A stretch of DNA of 61,306 nt from Palleniella muris (GTDB lineage Bacteria; Bacteroidota; Bacteroidia; Bacteroidales; Bacteroidaceae). Below are positions 45,659-54,900 of the stretch, piece by piece (the stretch's first letter is position 1; every line of letters starts with the position of its first letter). The stretch is taken from the NCBI RefSeq assembly GCF_004792655.1, contig NZ_SRZC01000023.1, positions 1 to 61,306 on the forward strand, read 5' to 3'. The notes beneath the pieces were generated by a model. The model searched no databases and was not told the DNA's origin. It worked only from the letters and a program-made list of their open reading frames with translations. The translations under genes and the position numbers were made by a program.

Positions 45659-46893
45659 TGAGATACTTTTTTGCAATCTTGTGCTTTATGTTCCATTATT
45701 GGGCAGGAGCGCAGACGTTTGATGATTATTTTACAGACAAGACCTTGCGTATAGACTATATATTCTCTGGCAATGTCAATACTCAGATGATTGCTGTAGA
45801 CGAGCTGTCTGTGTTCGATGGTTGGTACGGAAAGCGGAATAATCTTCCTGAAGTGCCAGTGGAAGGCAATGGACAAATAATCGTCCGTGCCCATAAGGAC
45901 GGCAGTGTGATTTACCGCAACTCATTCTCCACTTTGTTTCAGGAGTGGCTCAGTTATGACGAGGCAAAGGAGAAGAACCGCTCTTTTGAAAATGTCTTCC
46001 TCGTACCGATGCCCAAGGATACTGTCGATGTCACTGTCAACCTGATGGATAACCGACGTAACGTAATGTCAACGATGACCCATACTGTTGTCCCGAATGA
46101 CATTCTTATCCGCCGTCTGGCTCAATCGGGAACCACTCCGTACGAGATTCTGCAACAGCCGTCCGACCCGGAAAAGTGTATCCGTATAGCGTTTGTTGCA
46201 GAAGGGTATAAAGAATCAGAAATGCCGGTGTTTGTCCGTGATGCCCAGATTGCTGTCGAGGCATTGTTTGCACATGAACCGTTCAAGTCCTACCGTGAGA
46301 AGTTTGGCATTGTGGCAGTCAAATCACCTTCTGTAGACAGTGGTACGAGCGAACCGGGACAAGGTTTGTGGCTCAACACCGCACTGCATTCAAACTTCGA
46401 TACATTCTACAGCGACAGGTACCTGACAACATTGCATCTGAAAGACCTGCACAATTGGCTTGCCGGAATACCTTATGAGCACATCATTGTCCTTGTGAAT
46501 ACAGATAAGTATGGTGGAGGTGGAATCTTGAACTCCTATAATCTTGCAATGGCACACCATCCGAAATTCCGTCCTGTTGTTGTGCATGAGTTCGGTCATA
46601 GCTTTGCCGGATTGGCGGACGAGTATGCGTACGAGGAAGAAAGTATTCCGATGTATCCTCTTGATGTTGAGCCATGGGAAAAGAACATAACGACAAATGT
46701 CGATTTCAAGGGCAAATGGGAGAATCTTATCGGCAAGGTTCCCGGTGTCGGAAAGTTTGAGGGTGCGGGCTATTCTCTAAAAGGGGTCTATCGCGCTTGC
46801 CGTGACTGCCGTATGCGTACGAATGAGAATCCGGAGTTCTGCCCCGCATGTCGTCAGGCAATCGCCGAACTTATAAAGTTCTATACGGAATGA
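45655..46893 (+). CDS. secreted M64-family metallopeptidase
   Basis: A 412-residue exported protein: signal peptide to about residue 20 (WAGAQ), an N-terminal beta domain (residues 21-140, with FDGWYGKR and VTVNLMDNRRN) and an M64 (IgA peptidase-type) domain. The zinc site is VVVHEFGHSFAGLADEY near residue 311, with two His and the catalytic Glu. A late Cys cluster (CRDCRMRTNENPEFCPAC) could form disulfides or bind metal. Family members cleave IgA in some gut anaerobes; the target here is unknown. Its ATG overlaps the folK-like stop by 4 nt, so a secreted protease is translationally coupled to a cytosolic folate-type gene. Confidence 0.88.
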   Translation: MMRYFFAILCFMFHYWAGAQTFDDYFTDKTLRIDYIFSGNVNTQMIAVDELSVFDGWYGKRNNLPEVPVEGNGQIIVRAHKDGSVIYRNSFSTLFQEWLSYDEAKEKNRSFENVFLVPMPKDTVDVTVNLMDNRRNVMSTMTHTVVPNDILIRRLAQSGTTPYEILQQPSDPEKCIRIAFVAEGYKESEMPVFVRDAQIAVEALFAHEPFKSYREKFGIVAVKSPSVDSGTSEPGQGLWLNTALHSNFDTFYSDRYLTTLHLKDLHNWLAGIPYEHIIVLVNTDKYGGGGILNSYNLAMAHHPKFRPVVVHEFGHSFAGLADEYAYEEESIPMYPLDVEPWEKNITTNVDFKGKWENLIGKVPGVGKFEGAGYSLKGVYRACRDCRMRTNENPEFCPACRQAIAELIKFYTE

Positions 46894-46915
46894 ATCCGTT
46901 TTTTATGATAGCAAG

Positions 46916-46963
46916 ACAGCTGACAAAGATTGTATGTTTTCATCACAATTCTTTGTCAGCTGT
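46916..46963. terminator. bidirectional terminator between the M64 and queF genes
   Basis: ACAGCTGACAAAG (46916-46928) pairs with CTTTGTCAGCTGT (46951-46963), with further TTGT/ACAA pairing inside. It lies between convergent genes. Confidence 0.85.
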
Positions 46964-46971
46964 TTCGTCTG

Positions 46972-47445
46972 TTATCCTTGTACAAGGCCATGGTTCATGA
47001 GCCGCTGCTCAGCAAGTTTTTCGTATTTTGTGCCCGGCTGTCCATAGTTTGCGAACGGATAGATGCTTATTCCTCCTCGTGGAGTGAAGATTCCTGTCAC
47101 CTCAATGTACTTCGGGCTCATCAGACGGACAAGGTCTTTCATAATCTTGTTTATGCAGTCCTCATGGAAATCGCCATGATTGCGGAAACTGAACAGATAC
47201 AGTTTCAGGCTTTTGCTCTCCACCATCTTCTTGTCCGGCAGGTACATTATCTTTATTTCGGCGAAGTCCGGCTGTCCTGTGATAGGGCACAGTGATGTGA
47301 ATTCTGGGCAGTTGAATTGCACCCAATAGTCATTCTCCGGATGTTTGTTCTCGAAAGTCTCCAGAACTTCAGGAGCATAGTCGCTTCTGTATTCAGTCTT
47401 TTTGCCAAGCAGCATAAGCCCTTCGCTTTCTCTGTCGTAACTCAT
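46972..47445 (-). CDS. queF: NADPH-dependent preQ0 reductase
   Basis: A 157-residue T-fold enzyme that reduces 7-cyano-7-deazaguanine to preQ1 for queuosine in tRNA. The catalytic Cys is in [13 protein letters not shown] near residue 50, followed by the QueF motif [21 protein letters not shown] near 75. It is the short single-domain (YkvM-like) type. The open frame reaches 47490, but those residues overlap the cupin gene; the start [10 protein letters not shown] at 47445 fits the family. Confidence 0.93.
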   Translation of the reverse strand: MSYDRESEGLMLLGKKTEYRSDYAPEVLETFENKHPENDYWVQFNCPEFTSLCPITGQPDFAEIKIMYLPDKKMVESKSLKLYLFSFRNHGDFHEDCINKIMKDLVRLMSPKYIEVTGIFTPRGGISIYPFANYGQPGTKYEKLAEQRLMNHGLVQG

Positions 47446-47467
47446 TTTGTTCTTTTGGTGTGTTGGT

Positions 47468-47797
47468 TTATTGGTTGGGGATAGCTGCATAGAAGATTAA
47501 ATCCTCTTCGCCGGTGTTCACAAGACTGTGTGAATGACCTTTCGGACAATAGACGCACTGCCCCTCTTTGACAGGTGATGCGATGCCATCGTCGATTATT
47601 GTGCCTTCGCCTTTTATTACAAACAGTATTTCAGAGTTGGTGTCGTGCAGATGCTCTCCTATGCTTGCGCCCGGGCAGAGTGAGCCTTTGAAGATTCTGT
47701 TCGTACCGTCCCAGAACATTTTTGCGCTGAGTTCTTTCTCGCCGCCCTTGAAATTGCGGAACTCCTCAGCTTCCATTGTGTTGAAATCAATTACCAT
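47468..47797 (-). CDS. small cupin-domain protein
   Basis: A 109-residue single-domain cupin. The metal-binding pattern is visible: [19 protein letters not shown] (two His and a Glu) near residue 47 and [11 protein letters not shown] near 85 with another His. The enzyme activity or ligand cannot be told from sequence; many such proteins are small isomerases, dioxygenases or sugar sensors. It ends 22 bases before queF on the same strand and follows the membrane protein gene after 33 bases. Confidence 0.8.
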   Translation of the reverse strand: MVIDFNTMEAEEFRNFKGGEKELSAKMFWDGTNRIFKGSLCPGASIGEHLHDTNSEILFVIKGEGTIIDDGIASPVKEGQCVYCPKGHSHSLVNTGEEDLIFYAAIPNQ

Positions 47798-47830
47798 AAT
47801 CTTGTGTTTTATATATTATCAGCTGTTCTC

Positions 47831-48565
47831 TTACCTATAAATGTGTCGTGCAAGTCCGTATATGTAACGTCGGAATCCCGGTCTGTATGCCAGAATCCTG
47901 TCAAACCATCCGATATGCTTCCCTACAATACGTACTATCATTCCCACATAGAACATTGCAAATAATGTTCCTGCTCCAATGATATGCCACATCCATTCGT
48001 TGAAAAATGCGAAACTGGCTATCACTCCAAGGGTTACAAGCGCTGTATCGACTATTATCTTTACTTTAGGGAAAGGTACTCCGGAGATTCTGCTTAAAGC
48101 CACAGGGAATCCCTCGCCGGGCATGGTGACACTGCCGCATCTGACCTCAAATGCTATGCCGAAACCAAGAATGGTGCATCCTGCAAGCTGGGCTACAGCT
48201 TTCTGCCATATATCCGCAGGAGCAAGCCAGACTGTGTAGGACATGTTTATGTCAATGAGAACCCCGAAAACTGTCCCTATCACAAGTTGGAAGAGCTGTA
48301 CCAACTCAAATTTACGCCGTAAAACCATTATCTGCCCTAAGACAAGAATGCCGTTCATGACATACGTGTATTGACCTATTGTCAATGAGGGGACATTATG
48401 GAAAGTCTTGCCTGCACTTTCAAATACATAAGGAAGTACACTGATTACGCTTGACCCGGCACCTGAACGGACGCATACGGCTACACCAAAGGTCATGATG
48501 TAAAGGGATACAAGTAGTAGAAAATGTTGCCAAAGAAAAGAAATCAGTCTGTCTTTAACGTTCAT
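47831..48565 (-). CDS. YczE/YitT-like membrane protein
   Basis: A 244-residue inner membrane protein with five or six hydrophobic helices. The first helix region HFLLLVSLYIMTFGVAVCVRSGAGSS and the later FGIAFEVRCGSVTMPGEGFPVAL and FPKVKIIVDTALV resemble the YczE/YitT group (called DUF6198 in Bacteroidetes, from memory). No transport substrate is established for this group. It probably belongs to a unit with the cupin and queF genes downstream. Confidence 0.75.
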   Translation of the reverse strand: MNVKDRLISFLWQHFLLLVSLYIMTFGVAVCVRSGAGSSVISVLPYVFESAGKTFHNVPSLTIGQYTYVMNGILVLGQIMVLRRKFELVQLFQLVIGTVFGVLIDINMSYTVWLAPADIWQKAVAQLAGCTILGFGIAFEVRCGSVTMPGEGFPVALSRISGVPFPKVKIIVDTALVTLGVIASFAFFNEWMWHIIGAGTLFAMFYVGMIVRIVGKHIGWFDRILAYRPGFRRYIYGLARHIYR

Positions 48566-48616
48566 GGATTTATGTGTTTATGTTCAATATATTTTTGTGG
48601 AAGAAGAACTATTAGG

Positions 48617-49300
48617 TCAGTGACCTCTGACAAACTGACCTTCCGGCATTTCCGGAAAGCACCGCTCTTCGTCGAATTCCTCTTCCTGTATCACTGCCTG
48701 CTCCCTGCAGTAACGCTCATATTCCGTCATATCCGACTCTGAGAACAGTTTACCAAGTACTCGTGGGAAATGCTCTTTTTCAAGGTCATGGACTTTCTTC
48801 TCAATGTCCTCCACGCTGTCATTCTCGTCTATTGCGACACGGAATTGAGCGATATGTCCGCCCTTGTCTATTTCCGAACTGACATAATGGATAGTGATTC
48901 CCGTCTCAGCCTCTTTGGCTTCTTTCACCGCTTCATGTACATGATGTCCCCACATCCCCTTTCCGCCGAACTTCGGCAGCAGTGAAGGGTGGATGTTTAT
49001 GATTCTGTTCGGGAACCGTTCTATAAGATAATCAGGTATCCTTAACAGGAATCCGGCGAGTACAATATATTCGCATTCCGCCACGGTTTGCAGGACAAGA
49101 GCCTGCTCGTTCTCGAATTGCTGCTTTGTGATTACAGCAGACGGCACGCCGTATCTCTCCGCACGTTGCAGGACAAATGCGCTCTTGCTGCTACTGACTA
49201 CGAGTGCAACCTCCGCACCTCCATTGTTTCTGAAATATTGTATTATGTTTTCACAGTTTGTGCCGTTGCCACTTGCGAAAACAGCTATCTTCTTTGTCAT
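48617..49300 (-). CDS. purN: phosphoribosylglycinamide formyltransferase
   Basis: A 227-residue folate-dependent transferase for the third step of purine synthesis. Motifs: AVFASGNGTNCENI near residue 6, the catalytic segment NIHPSLLPKFGGKGMWGHHVHEAV near 108 (His and nearby Asn) and TGITIHYVSSEIDKGGHIAQ near 135 with the conserved Asp. A C-terminal extension of about 30 charged residues (EEEFDEERCFPEMPEG) goes beyond the usual length. The frame opens to 49366, but the conserved start MTKKIAVFASG is at 49300, seven bases after the sprT stop. Confidence 0.92.
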   Translation of the reverse strand: MTKKIAVFASGNGTNCENIIQYFRNNGGAEVALVVSSSKSAFVLQRAERYGVPSAVITKQQFENEQALVLQTVAECEYIVLAGFLLRIPDYLIERFPNRIINIHPSLLPKFGGKGMWGHHVHEAVKEAKEAETGITIHYVSSEIDKGGHIAQFRVAIDENDSVEDIEKKVHDLEKEHFPRVLGKLFSESDMTEYERYCREQAVIQEEEFDEERCFPEMPEGQFVRGH

Positions 49301-49307
49301 GGCACTG

Positions 49308-49700
49308 TTATTGTGTTGCTGTTGTAAGTTCCTTTTGCTTGCGCGAGATAGATATGTTTCTGCCATATCTGATGTTTGTGTCCTTCATCATCTGTCTGAA
49401 CAACGGGCCGTGTGCGCTTTTGTCCTTCAGTCTGTTGACGAATATATAATAATGTATCATCTCATGGATAATGATGTCCTCAAGCTCATTTTCCGGCAAA
49501 TCGAAATGAGTGCTTACACGGAGTCGGAAATCCGAATATACGGTTCTGCCATACCATGTCCGCCTGCGTTTGAATGCAAGCTGACCGAGTGATGTCTTTG
49601 CCTTGCTTAGTTTAATCGGCAGTTCCGGCAGTTTCCCGTCAAATATCAATTCGTTGTATTCCTGAAACTTGTTTTCTATATATGGGATTGTTGCTATCAT
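49308..49700 (-). CDS. SprT-like zinc metalloprotein
   Basis: A 130-residue SprT-family protein. The zinc motif is DIIIHEMIHYYIF near residue 77, with HGPLFRQMM near 97 supplying the third ligand. It lacks the C-terminal zinc ribbon found in longer members. Human SPRTN cuts DNA-protein crosslinks; bacterial SprT is less studied, so DNA repair is only a possibility. It lies directly upstream of purN (gap 7 bases), probably co-transcribed. Confidence 0.8.
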   Translation of the reverse strand: MIATIPYIENKFQEYNELIFDGKLPELPIKLSKAKTSLGQLAFKRRRTWYGRTVYSDFRLRVSTHFDLPENELEDIIIHEMIHYYIFVNRLKDKSAHGPLFRQMMKDTNIRYGRNISISRKQKELTTATQ

Positions 49701-49822
49701 CCTTTGCTTTTATCCTGTAAATCTCCTTTGGAAAAATTATGGCAGGTATGTTGAAATATAAATGCAAAAATACAAAATAATCCTCAAATAATGAAATTAT
49801 TTCTTATAATTCGGTGTTTTCT

Positions 49823-49853
49823 TTTGAAAAATCCATGGTAATTTATATCTTTG
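49823..49853 (+). promoter_or_regulatory. promoter for the sugar acetyltransferase
   Basis: TTTG (49823-49826), 19 bases, TATCTTTG (49846-49853). It lies over the most upstream possible start (49851), so the real start is the ATG at 49881. Confidence 0.8.
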
Positions 49854-49880
49854 CGGTATAGAAACAAAACAAAGTATAGT

Positions 49881-50447
49881 ATGGAAAATATGACAGAACG
49901 TGAGAAAATGAATGCAGGAATGCTCTATGATGCTAATTTCGATTCCGAGCTTGTCAAGATGCGTATGGAGGCGAAAGAGTTGTGTTATGACTATAACCAC
50001 ACCCGCCCGTCAGAGGAGGAGGGGCGGACAGCCATACTGAAAAAGCTGTTTAAGAGCACCGGCGAGCATCTGCTGATAGAGCAACCGTTTGTCTGTGACT
50101 ATGGATGTAATATCAGTGTCGGTGAGGGTTTCTTTGCAAACTATAATCTTGTCATTCTTGACCCAGCACCGGTCACTTTCGGTGACAACTGTTTCATTGC
50201 CCCCAATTGCTGCTTTACTACGGCTGCTCATCCTTTGGATGTGGAACGGAGAAATGTCGGTCTTGAAACATGCAAGCCTATCCATGTCGGCAATAATGTT
50301 TGGATAGGTGCCAATGTGGTTGTCCTGCCGGGGGTGACAATAGGCGACGGTGCTGTCATAGGAGCAGGAAGTGTTGTTACACGAGACATTCCTGCCGGCG
50401 CTGTGGCATACGGAAATCCATGCCGGCCACACCGGAAGGCTGAATGA
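49881..50447 (+). CDS. sugar O-acetyltransferase, LacA/Maa/NodL type
   Basis: A 188-residue left-handed beta-helix acetyltransferase. The N-terminal helical part (MTEREKMNAGMLYDA) is the maltose-acetyltransferase domain; hexapeptide repeats follow, ending in NVWIGANVVVLPGVTIGDGAVIGAGSVVTRDIPAGAVAYGNP. The catalytic His lies in TTAAHPLD near residue 113. It transfers acetyl from acetyl-CoA to a hydroxyl of a sugar; the acceptor is unknown. It is transcribed alone, with array site C starting right after the stop. Confidence 0.9.
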   Translation: MENMTEREKMNAGMLYDANFDSELVKMRMEAKELCYDYNHTRPSEEEGRTAILKKLFKSTGEHLLIEQPFVCDYGCNISVGEGFFANYNLVILDPAPVTFGDNCFIAPNCCFTTAAHPLDVERRNVGLETCKPIHVGNNVWIGANVVVLPGVTIGDGAVIGAGSVVTRDIPAGAVAYGNPCRPHRKAE

Positions 50448-50465
50448 ACAATAACAGTACGGGGG

Positions 50466-50750
50466 CTTTCTGATAAGGTTTTGCTTCACTTCCTATAAGA
50501 TTTTGTTGTATGGGGTAAAGTGTTGAATTTCAGACAGTAACCCTTCGTGTATTAAAAGGTAACCCTTTGCACAATAAAAGGTAACCCTTTACACTGCAAA
50601 AGATAACCTTTTGTTATGCAAAGGGTTACACTTTGTATTTCGCTTGTTGGCAGTTTGTTTTTTAGCTTATGGAACCATGTTGCATAGTCATGTCGGAAGA
50701 GAAGGAGGGAGGTTACCCTGCGGTGTTGAAATGTTACCTTAACAACTCTT
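50466..50750. repeat. 22-bp periodic palindromic array (site C), the longest
   Basis: Strong units at 50466, 50510, 50532, 50554, 50576, 50598 and 50620; weaker ones at 50488, 50642 and 50664; and GGTTACC / GTTACC cores near 50707 and 50728 that are one or two bases out of phase. The best cores are AAAAGGTAACCCTTTGCA (50554), AAAAGGTAACCCTTTACA (50576) and AAAAGATAACCTTTTG (50598). It fills almost the whole gap between the acetyltransferase and the SGNH hydrolase and reaches into the hydrolase stop region. Confidence 0.8.
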
Positions 50751-51867
50751 CCATAACTGCGTCTGCCATAGCACTGTATGCCTTTTCACTTGGATGAAGA
50801 TGGTCGCCGGAGTCATAACCGATGTTGAATGCTTCAGTCTTTTCGGGATTGCGGACAGCTTTGTCGAAATCTATGCAACCGTCAAACAACGTTGATGTGC
50901 GCAGCCACTCATTGAATTCGCACCGCATAGCTTCACGTTCGGCGTTGTATGTGCGCCATCCGAATATCGGGAGCAATGTTCCGCTCCATACTTTCAGCCC
51001 AAGTTTTTTGGCGTGACGGATATAGAGATTCTCCATTCCTTGCTTCAGTTCGTCGACAGTAGGCATATCGCTCCAAGGTCGGAAGATGTTGACATCGGAG
51101 CCGACCGGATGGATAATGTCATTGATACCGTGCTGAATGATGACGTCTCGGGCACCGGCGACATTGAGTTCGATAGGGAATCGTGTCTCTCCTTTCAGCC
51201 CGTATGCCTGGTAAGTGATGCAGTCATATTGGCGCAAGATGCGTGTTCCGCTTACGGCGCGCCTTATGACGGCAACATTCCTGAAGCCTTTGTCCCAAGC
51301 TCGCATGGCAAGATAGTCAGGCCAGCTTTGTGCCGTGATAGAGTCTCCATAGCACACCAAGGCGTGGTTCTTCTCCTCTGTCAGGATGTCTATGGTGTTC
51401 AGGAAATAAAACCAGTTGGTGTTCCGTGACAAATCCGTCGGGAACTCTTCTTCGTCGATGAAGTTCCCGTATGCATATTTCCCCTTTGAAAGCGGTCCGG
51501 TAATCAGTGTGCCGGCATTCATCTGTGTGTATTCGGCGAGATAAATGCTTACGTCCACAGTGTCTCCTGCTGTTACATCAAACGCAATCTCATCGCTTGT
51601 GACCTCCTTTCCCGGTTCAATGATGACGCTTTCTTCTGTTCGGAATGTGATTGCTGTATGGTTGATTTTTGCCGCTGATATTGTGATTGGTTCTGTTCCT
51701 GTGAGGTTTGAAAATCGGAATCTCAGTTTGCTGCCTGAGAAGACAATCCGTATAGGGTACCGTAAGGTGATGTCCTTTGCATAGACGCACTCTTTTCTGT
51801 CAGTGATAGATGTGGCATTGCCCCAGCAGGCAACCCATTTTGTGAAGTTATTTGAAGGTTGTGGCAT
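50734..51867 (-). CDS. SGNH/GDSL-family hydrolase
   Basis: A 377-residue protein. The N-terminal half (residues 1-150) is a beta-sandwich-like region; the C-terminal half is an SGNH hydrolase with ALVCYGDSITAQSWP (catalytic Ser), IRRAVSGTR, HGINDII (Asn) and GDHLHPSEKAY (Asp-His). It is likely an esterase that deacylates a sugar or lipid; no signal peptide is visible. A TAGTTTTG box at 51891-51898 lies inside the longer possible reading frame (to 51924), which favours the ATG at 51867. Its 3' end merges with array site C; it is convergent with the acetyltransferase, so the two may act on the same type of substrate. Confidence 0.85.
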   Translation of the reverse strand: MPQPSNNFTKWVACWGNATSITDRKECVYAKDITLRYPIRIVFSGSKLRFRFSNLTGTEPITISAAKINHTAITFRTEESVIIEPGKEVTSDEIAFDVTAGDTVDVSIYLAEYTQMNAGTLITGPLSKGKYAYGNFIDEEEFPTDLSRNTNWFYFLNTIDILTEEKNHALVCYGDSITAQSWPDYLAMRAWDKGFRNVAVIRRAVSGTRILRQYDCITYQAYGLKGETRFPIELNVAGARDVIIQHGINDIIHPVGSDVNIFRPWSDMPTVDELKQGMENLYIRHAKKLGLKVWSGTLLPIFGWRTYNAEREAMRCEFNEWLRTSTLFDGCIDFDKAVRNPEKTEAFNIGYDSGDHLHPSEKAYSAMADAVMEELLR

Positions 51868-51890
51868 GGTATTATTAAAAATATTTTTTA

Positions 51891-51898
51891 CAAAACTA
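51891..51898 (-). promoter_or_regulatory. -7 box for the SGNH hydrolase
   Basis: TAGTTTTG on the minus strand, with TTTG (51922-51925) 23 bases upstream. It supports the start at 51867. Confidence 0.45.
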
Positions 51899-51941
51899 TT
51901 AATAATTTCTGAAATAAGAGACAAATATCAAATATTTTTTT

Positions 51942-51949
51942 TATCTTTG
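51942..51949 (+). promoter_or_regulatory. -7 box for ugd
   Basis: TATCTTTG; it implies a leader of about 100 bases before the ATG at 52056. Confidence 0.5.
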
Positions 51950-52055
51950 CACAAAATACATTGCGGTTTGATGCGGAATCCGCCTGATAGGGGAGTTGCC
52001 CAATAGCATGGTTTTCAGAGTTGATTCTCCATGCCGCATCTATAAATGTAAGATT

Positions 52056-53402
52056 ATGCGTGATTTCAAAGACATAAAGATAGCGGTAGCCGGTACCGGA
52101 TACGTCGGTCTGAGTATAGCCACTCTTCTTGCTCAGCACCACGATGTTGTGGCTGTTGATGTGATAAAGGAGAAGGTAGACCTTATTAACCAGAAGAAAA
52201 GTCCTATAAAGGATGAGTATATAGAAAAATATCTTGCAGAGAAGAATCTGCGTCTCAAAGCGACGCTTGACGGCAAGAGTGCTTATGCTGACGCTGACTT
52301 TGTGGTCATTGCTGCGCCTACCAATTACGACCCGGTGAAGAACTATTTCGACACTTCACATGTTGAAGAGGTCATAGACCTTGTACTGGAGGTTAATCCC
52401 GAAGCGGTAATGGTGATAAAGTCAACAATACCAGTTGGCTATACACGCTCGCTTTATGTTAAATATGCAAAGAGGTTTAAGGCGGAGAACCGTCCTGTAG
52501 ACTATAAGCTTAAGTTGCTTTTCTCTCCGGAGTTCCTGCGTGAATCGAAGGCGTTATACGATAATTTGTACCCTTCGCGAATCATTGTGGGCTATCCGAA
52601 GATGATAAAGGAGTCTGGCGAGGAGAACGATGCCATTGTGGCTGTCGGTAGCAACCATGCCGGGACTTATGCTGAGACTTTTGCAAGGCTGTTGCAGGAA
52701 GGCGCGGAAAAGAAGGACATTGCGACACTGTTCATGGGCTTGAAAGAAGCGGAGGCTGTAAAGTTGTTTGCAAACACATATCTTGCGTTGCGTGTCTCTT
52801 ATTTTAATGAGCTTGACACTTATGCTGAAGTGAAAGGATTGGACACACAGGCGATTATCGACGGGGTAGGCCTTGACCCTCGCATAGGTACGCATTACAA
52901 CAATCCTTCGTTCGGTTATGGTGGCTATTGCCTGCCAAAGGATACAAAACAGTTGCTTGCAAACTATCAGGATGTGCCTCAGCAGATGATGACAGCCATA
53001 GTGGAGAGCAACCGCACCCGTAAGGATTACATCGCGGATGCTGTGCTGCAAAAGGCAGGATGGTACGGCTATTCCCACAACAATCAGTTTGACTCTAACG
53101 ATGCAGCCTTTCAGGAAGCTCCGACGATAGGTGTCTATCGCCTTACAATGAAGAGCAATTCGGACAATTTCCGTCAAAGTGCCATTCAGGGTATCATGAA
53201 GCGCATAAAGGCAAAGGGTGCTCATGTAATCATTTACGAACAGACTTTGGAGGACGGTTCGCTGTTCTTCGGCAGCAGGGTTGTGAATGACCTTGACAAG
53301 TTCAAGGCTATGTCACAAGTGATTATAGCAAACCGTTATGACTCTGTTCTTGATGATGTGCGGGAGAAGGTCTATACTCGTGATATTTTCTTACGTGATT
53401 GA
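52056..53402 (+). CDS. ugd: UDP-glucose 6-dehydrogenase
   Basis: A 448-residue NAD-dependent dehydrogenase that makes UDP-glucuronate for capsule or surface glycans. Features: Rossmann loop [16 protein letters not shown] near residue 10, [10 protein letters not shown] near 120, [24 protein letters not shown] near 150 and the catalytic Cys segment [15 protein letters not shown] near 288. The frame is open from 51996, but [11 protein letters not shown] at 52056 fits the family. UDP-mannuronate/GlcNAc dehydrogenases are related, but the loops favour Ugd. The kdsB gene follows after 97 bases. Confidence 0.9.
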   Translation: MRDFKDIKIAVAGTGYVGLSIATLLAQHHDVVAVDVIKEKVDLINQKKSPIKDEYIEKYLAEKNLRLKATLDGKSAYADADFVVIAAPTNYDPVKNYFDTSHVEEVIDLVLEVNPEAVMVIKSTIPVGYTRSLYVKYAKRFKAENRPVDYKLKLLFSPEFLRESKALYDNLYPSRIIVGYPKMIKESGEENDAIVAVGSNHAGTYAETFARLLQEGAEKKDIATLFMGLKEAEAVKLFANTYLALRVSYFNELDTYAEVKGLDTQAIIDGVGLDPRIGTHYNNPSFGYGGYCLPKDTKQLLANYQDVPQQMMTAIVESNRTRKDYIADAVLQKAGWYGYSHNNQFDSNDAAFQEAPTIGVYRLTMKSNSDNFRQSAIQGIMKRIKAKGAHVIIYEQTLEDGSLFFGSRVVNDLDKFKAMSQVIIANRYDSVLDDVREKVYTRDIFLRD

Positions 53403-53499
53403 TTGCACTTTGCCGTTTCATAAAAGCGACAGGCAAATATAGTAACATTAGCAAAGAGGATGACTGTTTATATATGTGACGGTCGTTGAAAACAAACTT

Positions 53500-54264
53500 A
53501 TGAAATTCATTTCGGTAATCCCGGCACGATATGCGTCAACAAGATTCCCCGGCAAGCCTTTGGCAATGCTTGGAGGGAAAACTGTCATAGAGCGTGTTTA
53601 CACGCAGACAAAGAAAGTCATAGACGATGTTTTCGTTGCCACAGATGATGAGCGTATACGGCAGGCTGTCATGCAGTTTGGCGGTGATGTTGTGATGACA
53701 AGGTCTGATCATAAGAGTGGTACGGACAGAATAGAAGAGGCTGTGGAGATACTTGAATCACGTCTTTTGCTTTCTCCTTCGGATGTTGTGATAAATGTCC
53801 AAGGTGATGAACCTTTCATACAGCCTTCACAGATCGAGGCTGTGATGAAATGCTTTGAGGACAACAATACACAGATAGCTACCCTCGGCAAGCCTTTTGG
53901 AAACGACATTACTGCTGTTGAGAACCCTAATTCTCCGAAGATAGCAGTGTCCCGGCAAGGTTATGCGTTGTATTTCTCACGTTCTGTAATACCTTTCTGC
54001 AGAGGAAAGGAAAGGAAGGAATGGGCGGATTCGTTCCCTTATCTGAAACATATAGGACTGTATGCTTACAGAAGAGCTGTACTTGGTGAAGTGACACGCT
54101 TGCCACAGTCTCCTCTTGAAATAGCTGAAAGTCTTGAACAGCTCCGTTGGTTGGAGAACGGTTACAAGATAAAGGTGGGATTGACTGATGTCGAGACTAT
54201 CGGTATTGATACACCGGACGATTTGGCGAATGCAGAGAAATTCCTTGCAAAAATGAGTTGGTGA
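53500..54264 (+). CDS. kdsB: CMP-KDO synthetase
   Basis: A 254-residue cytidylyltransferase that activates 3-deoxy-manno-octulosonate for lipid A core assembly. Motifs: VIPARYASTRFPGKPLAMLGG at residue 5 (slightly split from the start), ATDDERI near 52, RSDHKSGTDRIEEA near 74, NVQGDEPFIQP near 100 and HIGLYAYRR near 182. The upstream extension to 53476 is not expected in the family. It lies between ugd and the C_GCAxxG_C_C gene. Confidence 0.93.
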   Translation: MKFISVIPARYASTRFPGKPLAMLGGKTVIERVYTQTKKVIDDVFVATDDERIRQAVMQFGGDVVMTRSDHKSGTDRIEEAVEILESRLLLSPSDVVINVQGDEPFIQPSQIEAVMKCFEDNNTQIATLGKPFGNDITAVENPNSPKIAVSRQGYALYFSRSVIPFCRGKERKEWADSFPYLKHIGLYAYRRAVLGEVTRLPQSPLEIAESLEQLRWLENGYKIKVGLTDVETIGIDTPDDLANAEKFLAKMSW

Positions 54265-54304
54265 TAATGCCGGTGGATGATGACAATGTTCAGAAAATGT
54301 GCTT

Positions 54305-54805
54305 ATGAATTGGCAAGAAGAAACAGAAAGAATGGTTGAGCGTGGAGTCGGTTATTTCAAGCAAGGTTATAACTGCTCCCAAAGTGTTGCAATGGCATTT
54401 GCTGAATGGTACGATGTGCCATTGCCGCTTATGACACGTATGTCAGCAAGCTACGGAGGAGGTATAGGGCGTATGCGCGAAACCTGTGGCTCTGCTCTTG
54501 GCATGTTTATGCTTGCCGGACTTGAGATTGCCAGTGTTGAGGCTAATCAGGAGGTGAAGAAAAGGAATTATGAAGCAGTACAGAAGCTCGCTGCTGACTT
54601 TAAGGCACATACAGGAAGCATTTGTTGCAAAGAACTGCTTGGATTGAATAAAAAGCGTGCCGACGGAACGATTCCTGACATAGTGATCACTGCCACTCCG
54701 GAGGCAAGGACGGATGAATACTACAAAAAGCGTCCATGTGTGAGAATGGTGGAAACAGCGATAAGGATTTATATGCATTTCTTGGAAGAACGTGCAGAAA
54801 AGTGA
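54305..54805 (+). CDS. C_GCAxxG_C_C family redox-type protein
   Basis: A 166-residue protein with the spaced Cys and Gly pattern of the C_GCAxxG_C_C family: FKQGYNCSQSVAMAF near residue 18, ASYGGGIGRMRETCGSALGM near 47 and GSICCKELLG near 99. The clustered Cys suggest metal or iron-sulfur binding; the function of the family is not known. A GTG two codons upstream (54299) is an alternative start. It follows kdsB after 40 bases and may be co-transcribed. Confidence 0.85.
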   Translation: MNWQEETERMVERGVGYFKQGYNCSQSVAMAFAEWYDVPLPLMTRMSASYGGGIGRMRETCGSALGMFMLAGLEIASVEANQEVKKRNYEAVQKLAADFKAHTGSICCKELLGLNKKRADGTIPDIVITATPEARTDEYYKKRPCVRMVETAIRIYMHFLEERAEK

Positions 54806-54855
54806 AAAAACTTGAAATAATGTGCCTTTATGTATGCTTTTAAGTAAAAATTAGG

Positions 54856-54863
54856 TATCTTTG
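54856..54863 (+). promoter_or_regulatory. -7 box for the MORN-repeat gene
   Basis: TATCTTTG, 38 bases before the GTG start at 54901. A -33 element is not clear. Confidence 0.5.
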
Positions 54864-54900
54864 TAAAGCTAAAGAATTGTCAAACTAATGAATTATAATT

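Noticed and set aside
50466..50750. CRISPR array
   Set aside because: The repeats are degenerate, only 22 bp apart including any spacer, symmetric in the core, and there are no cas genes nearby.
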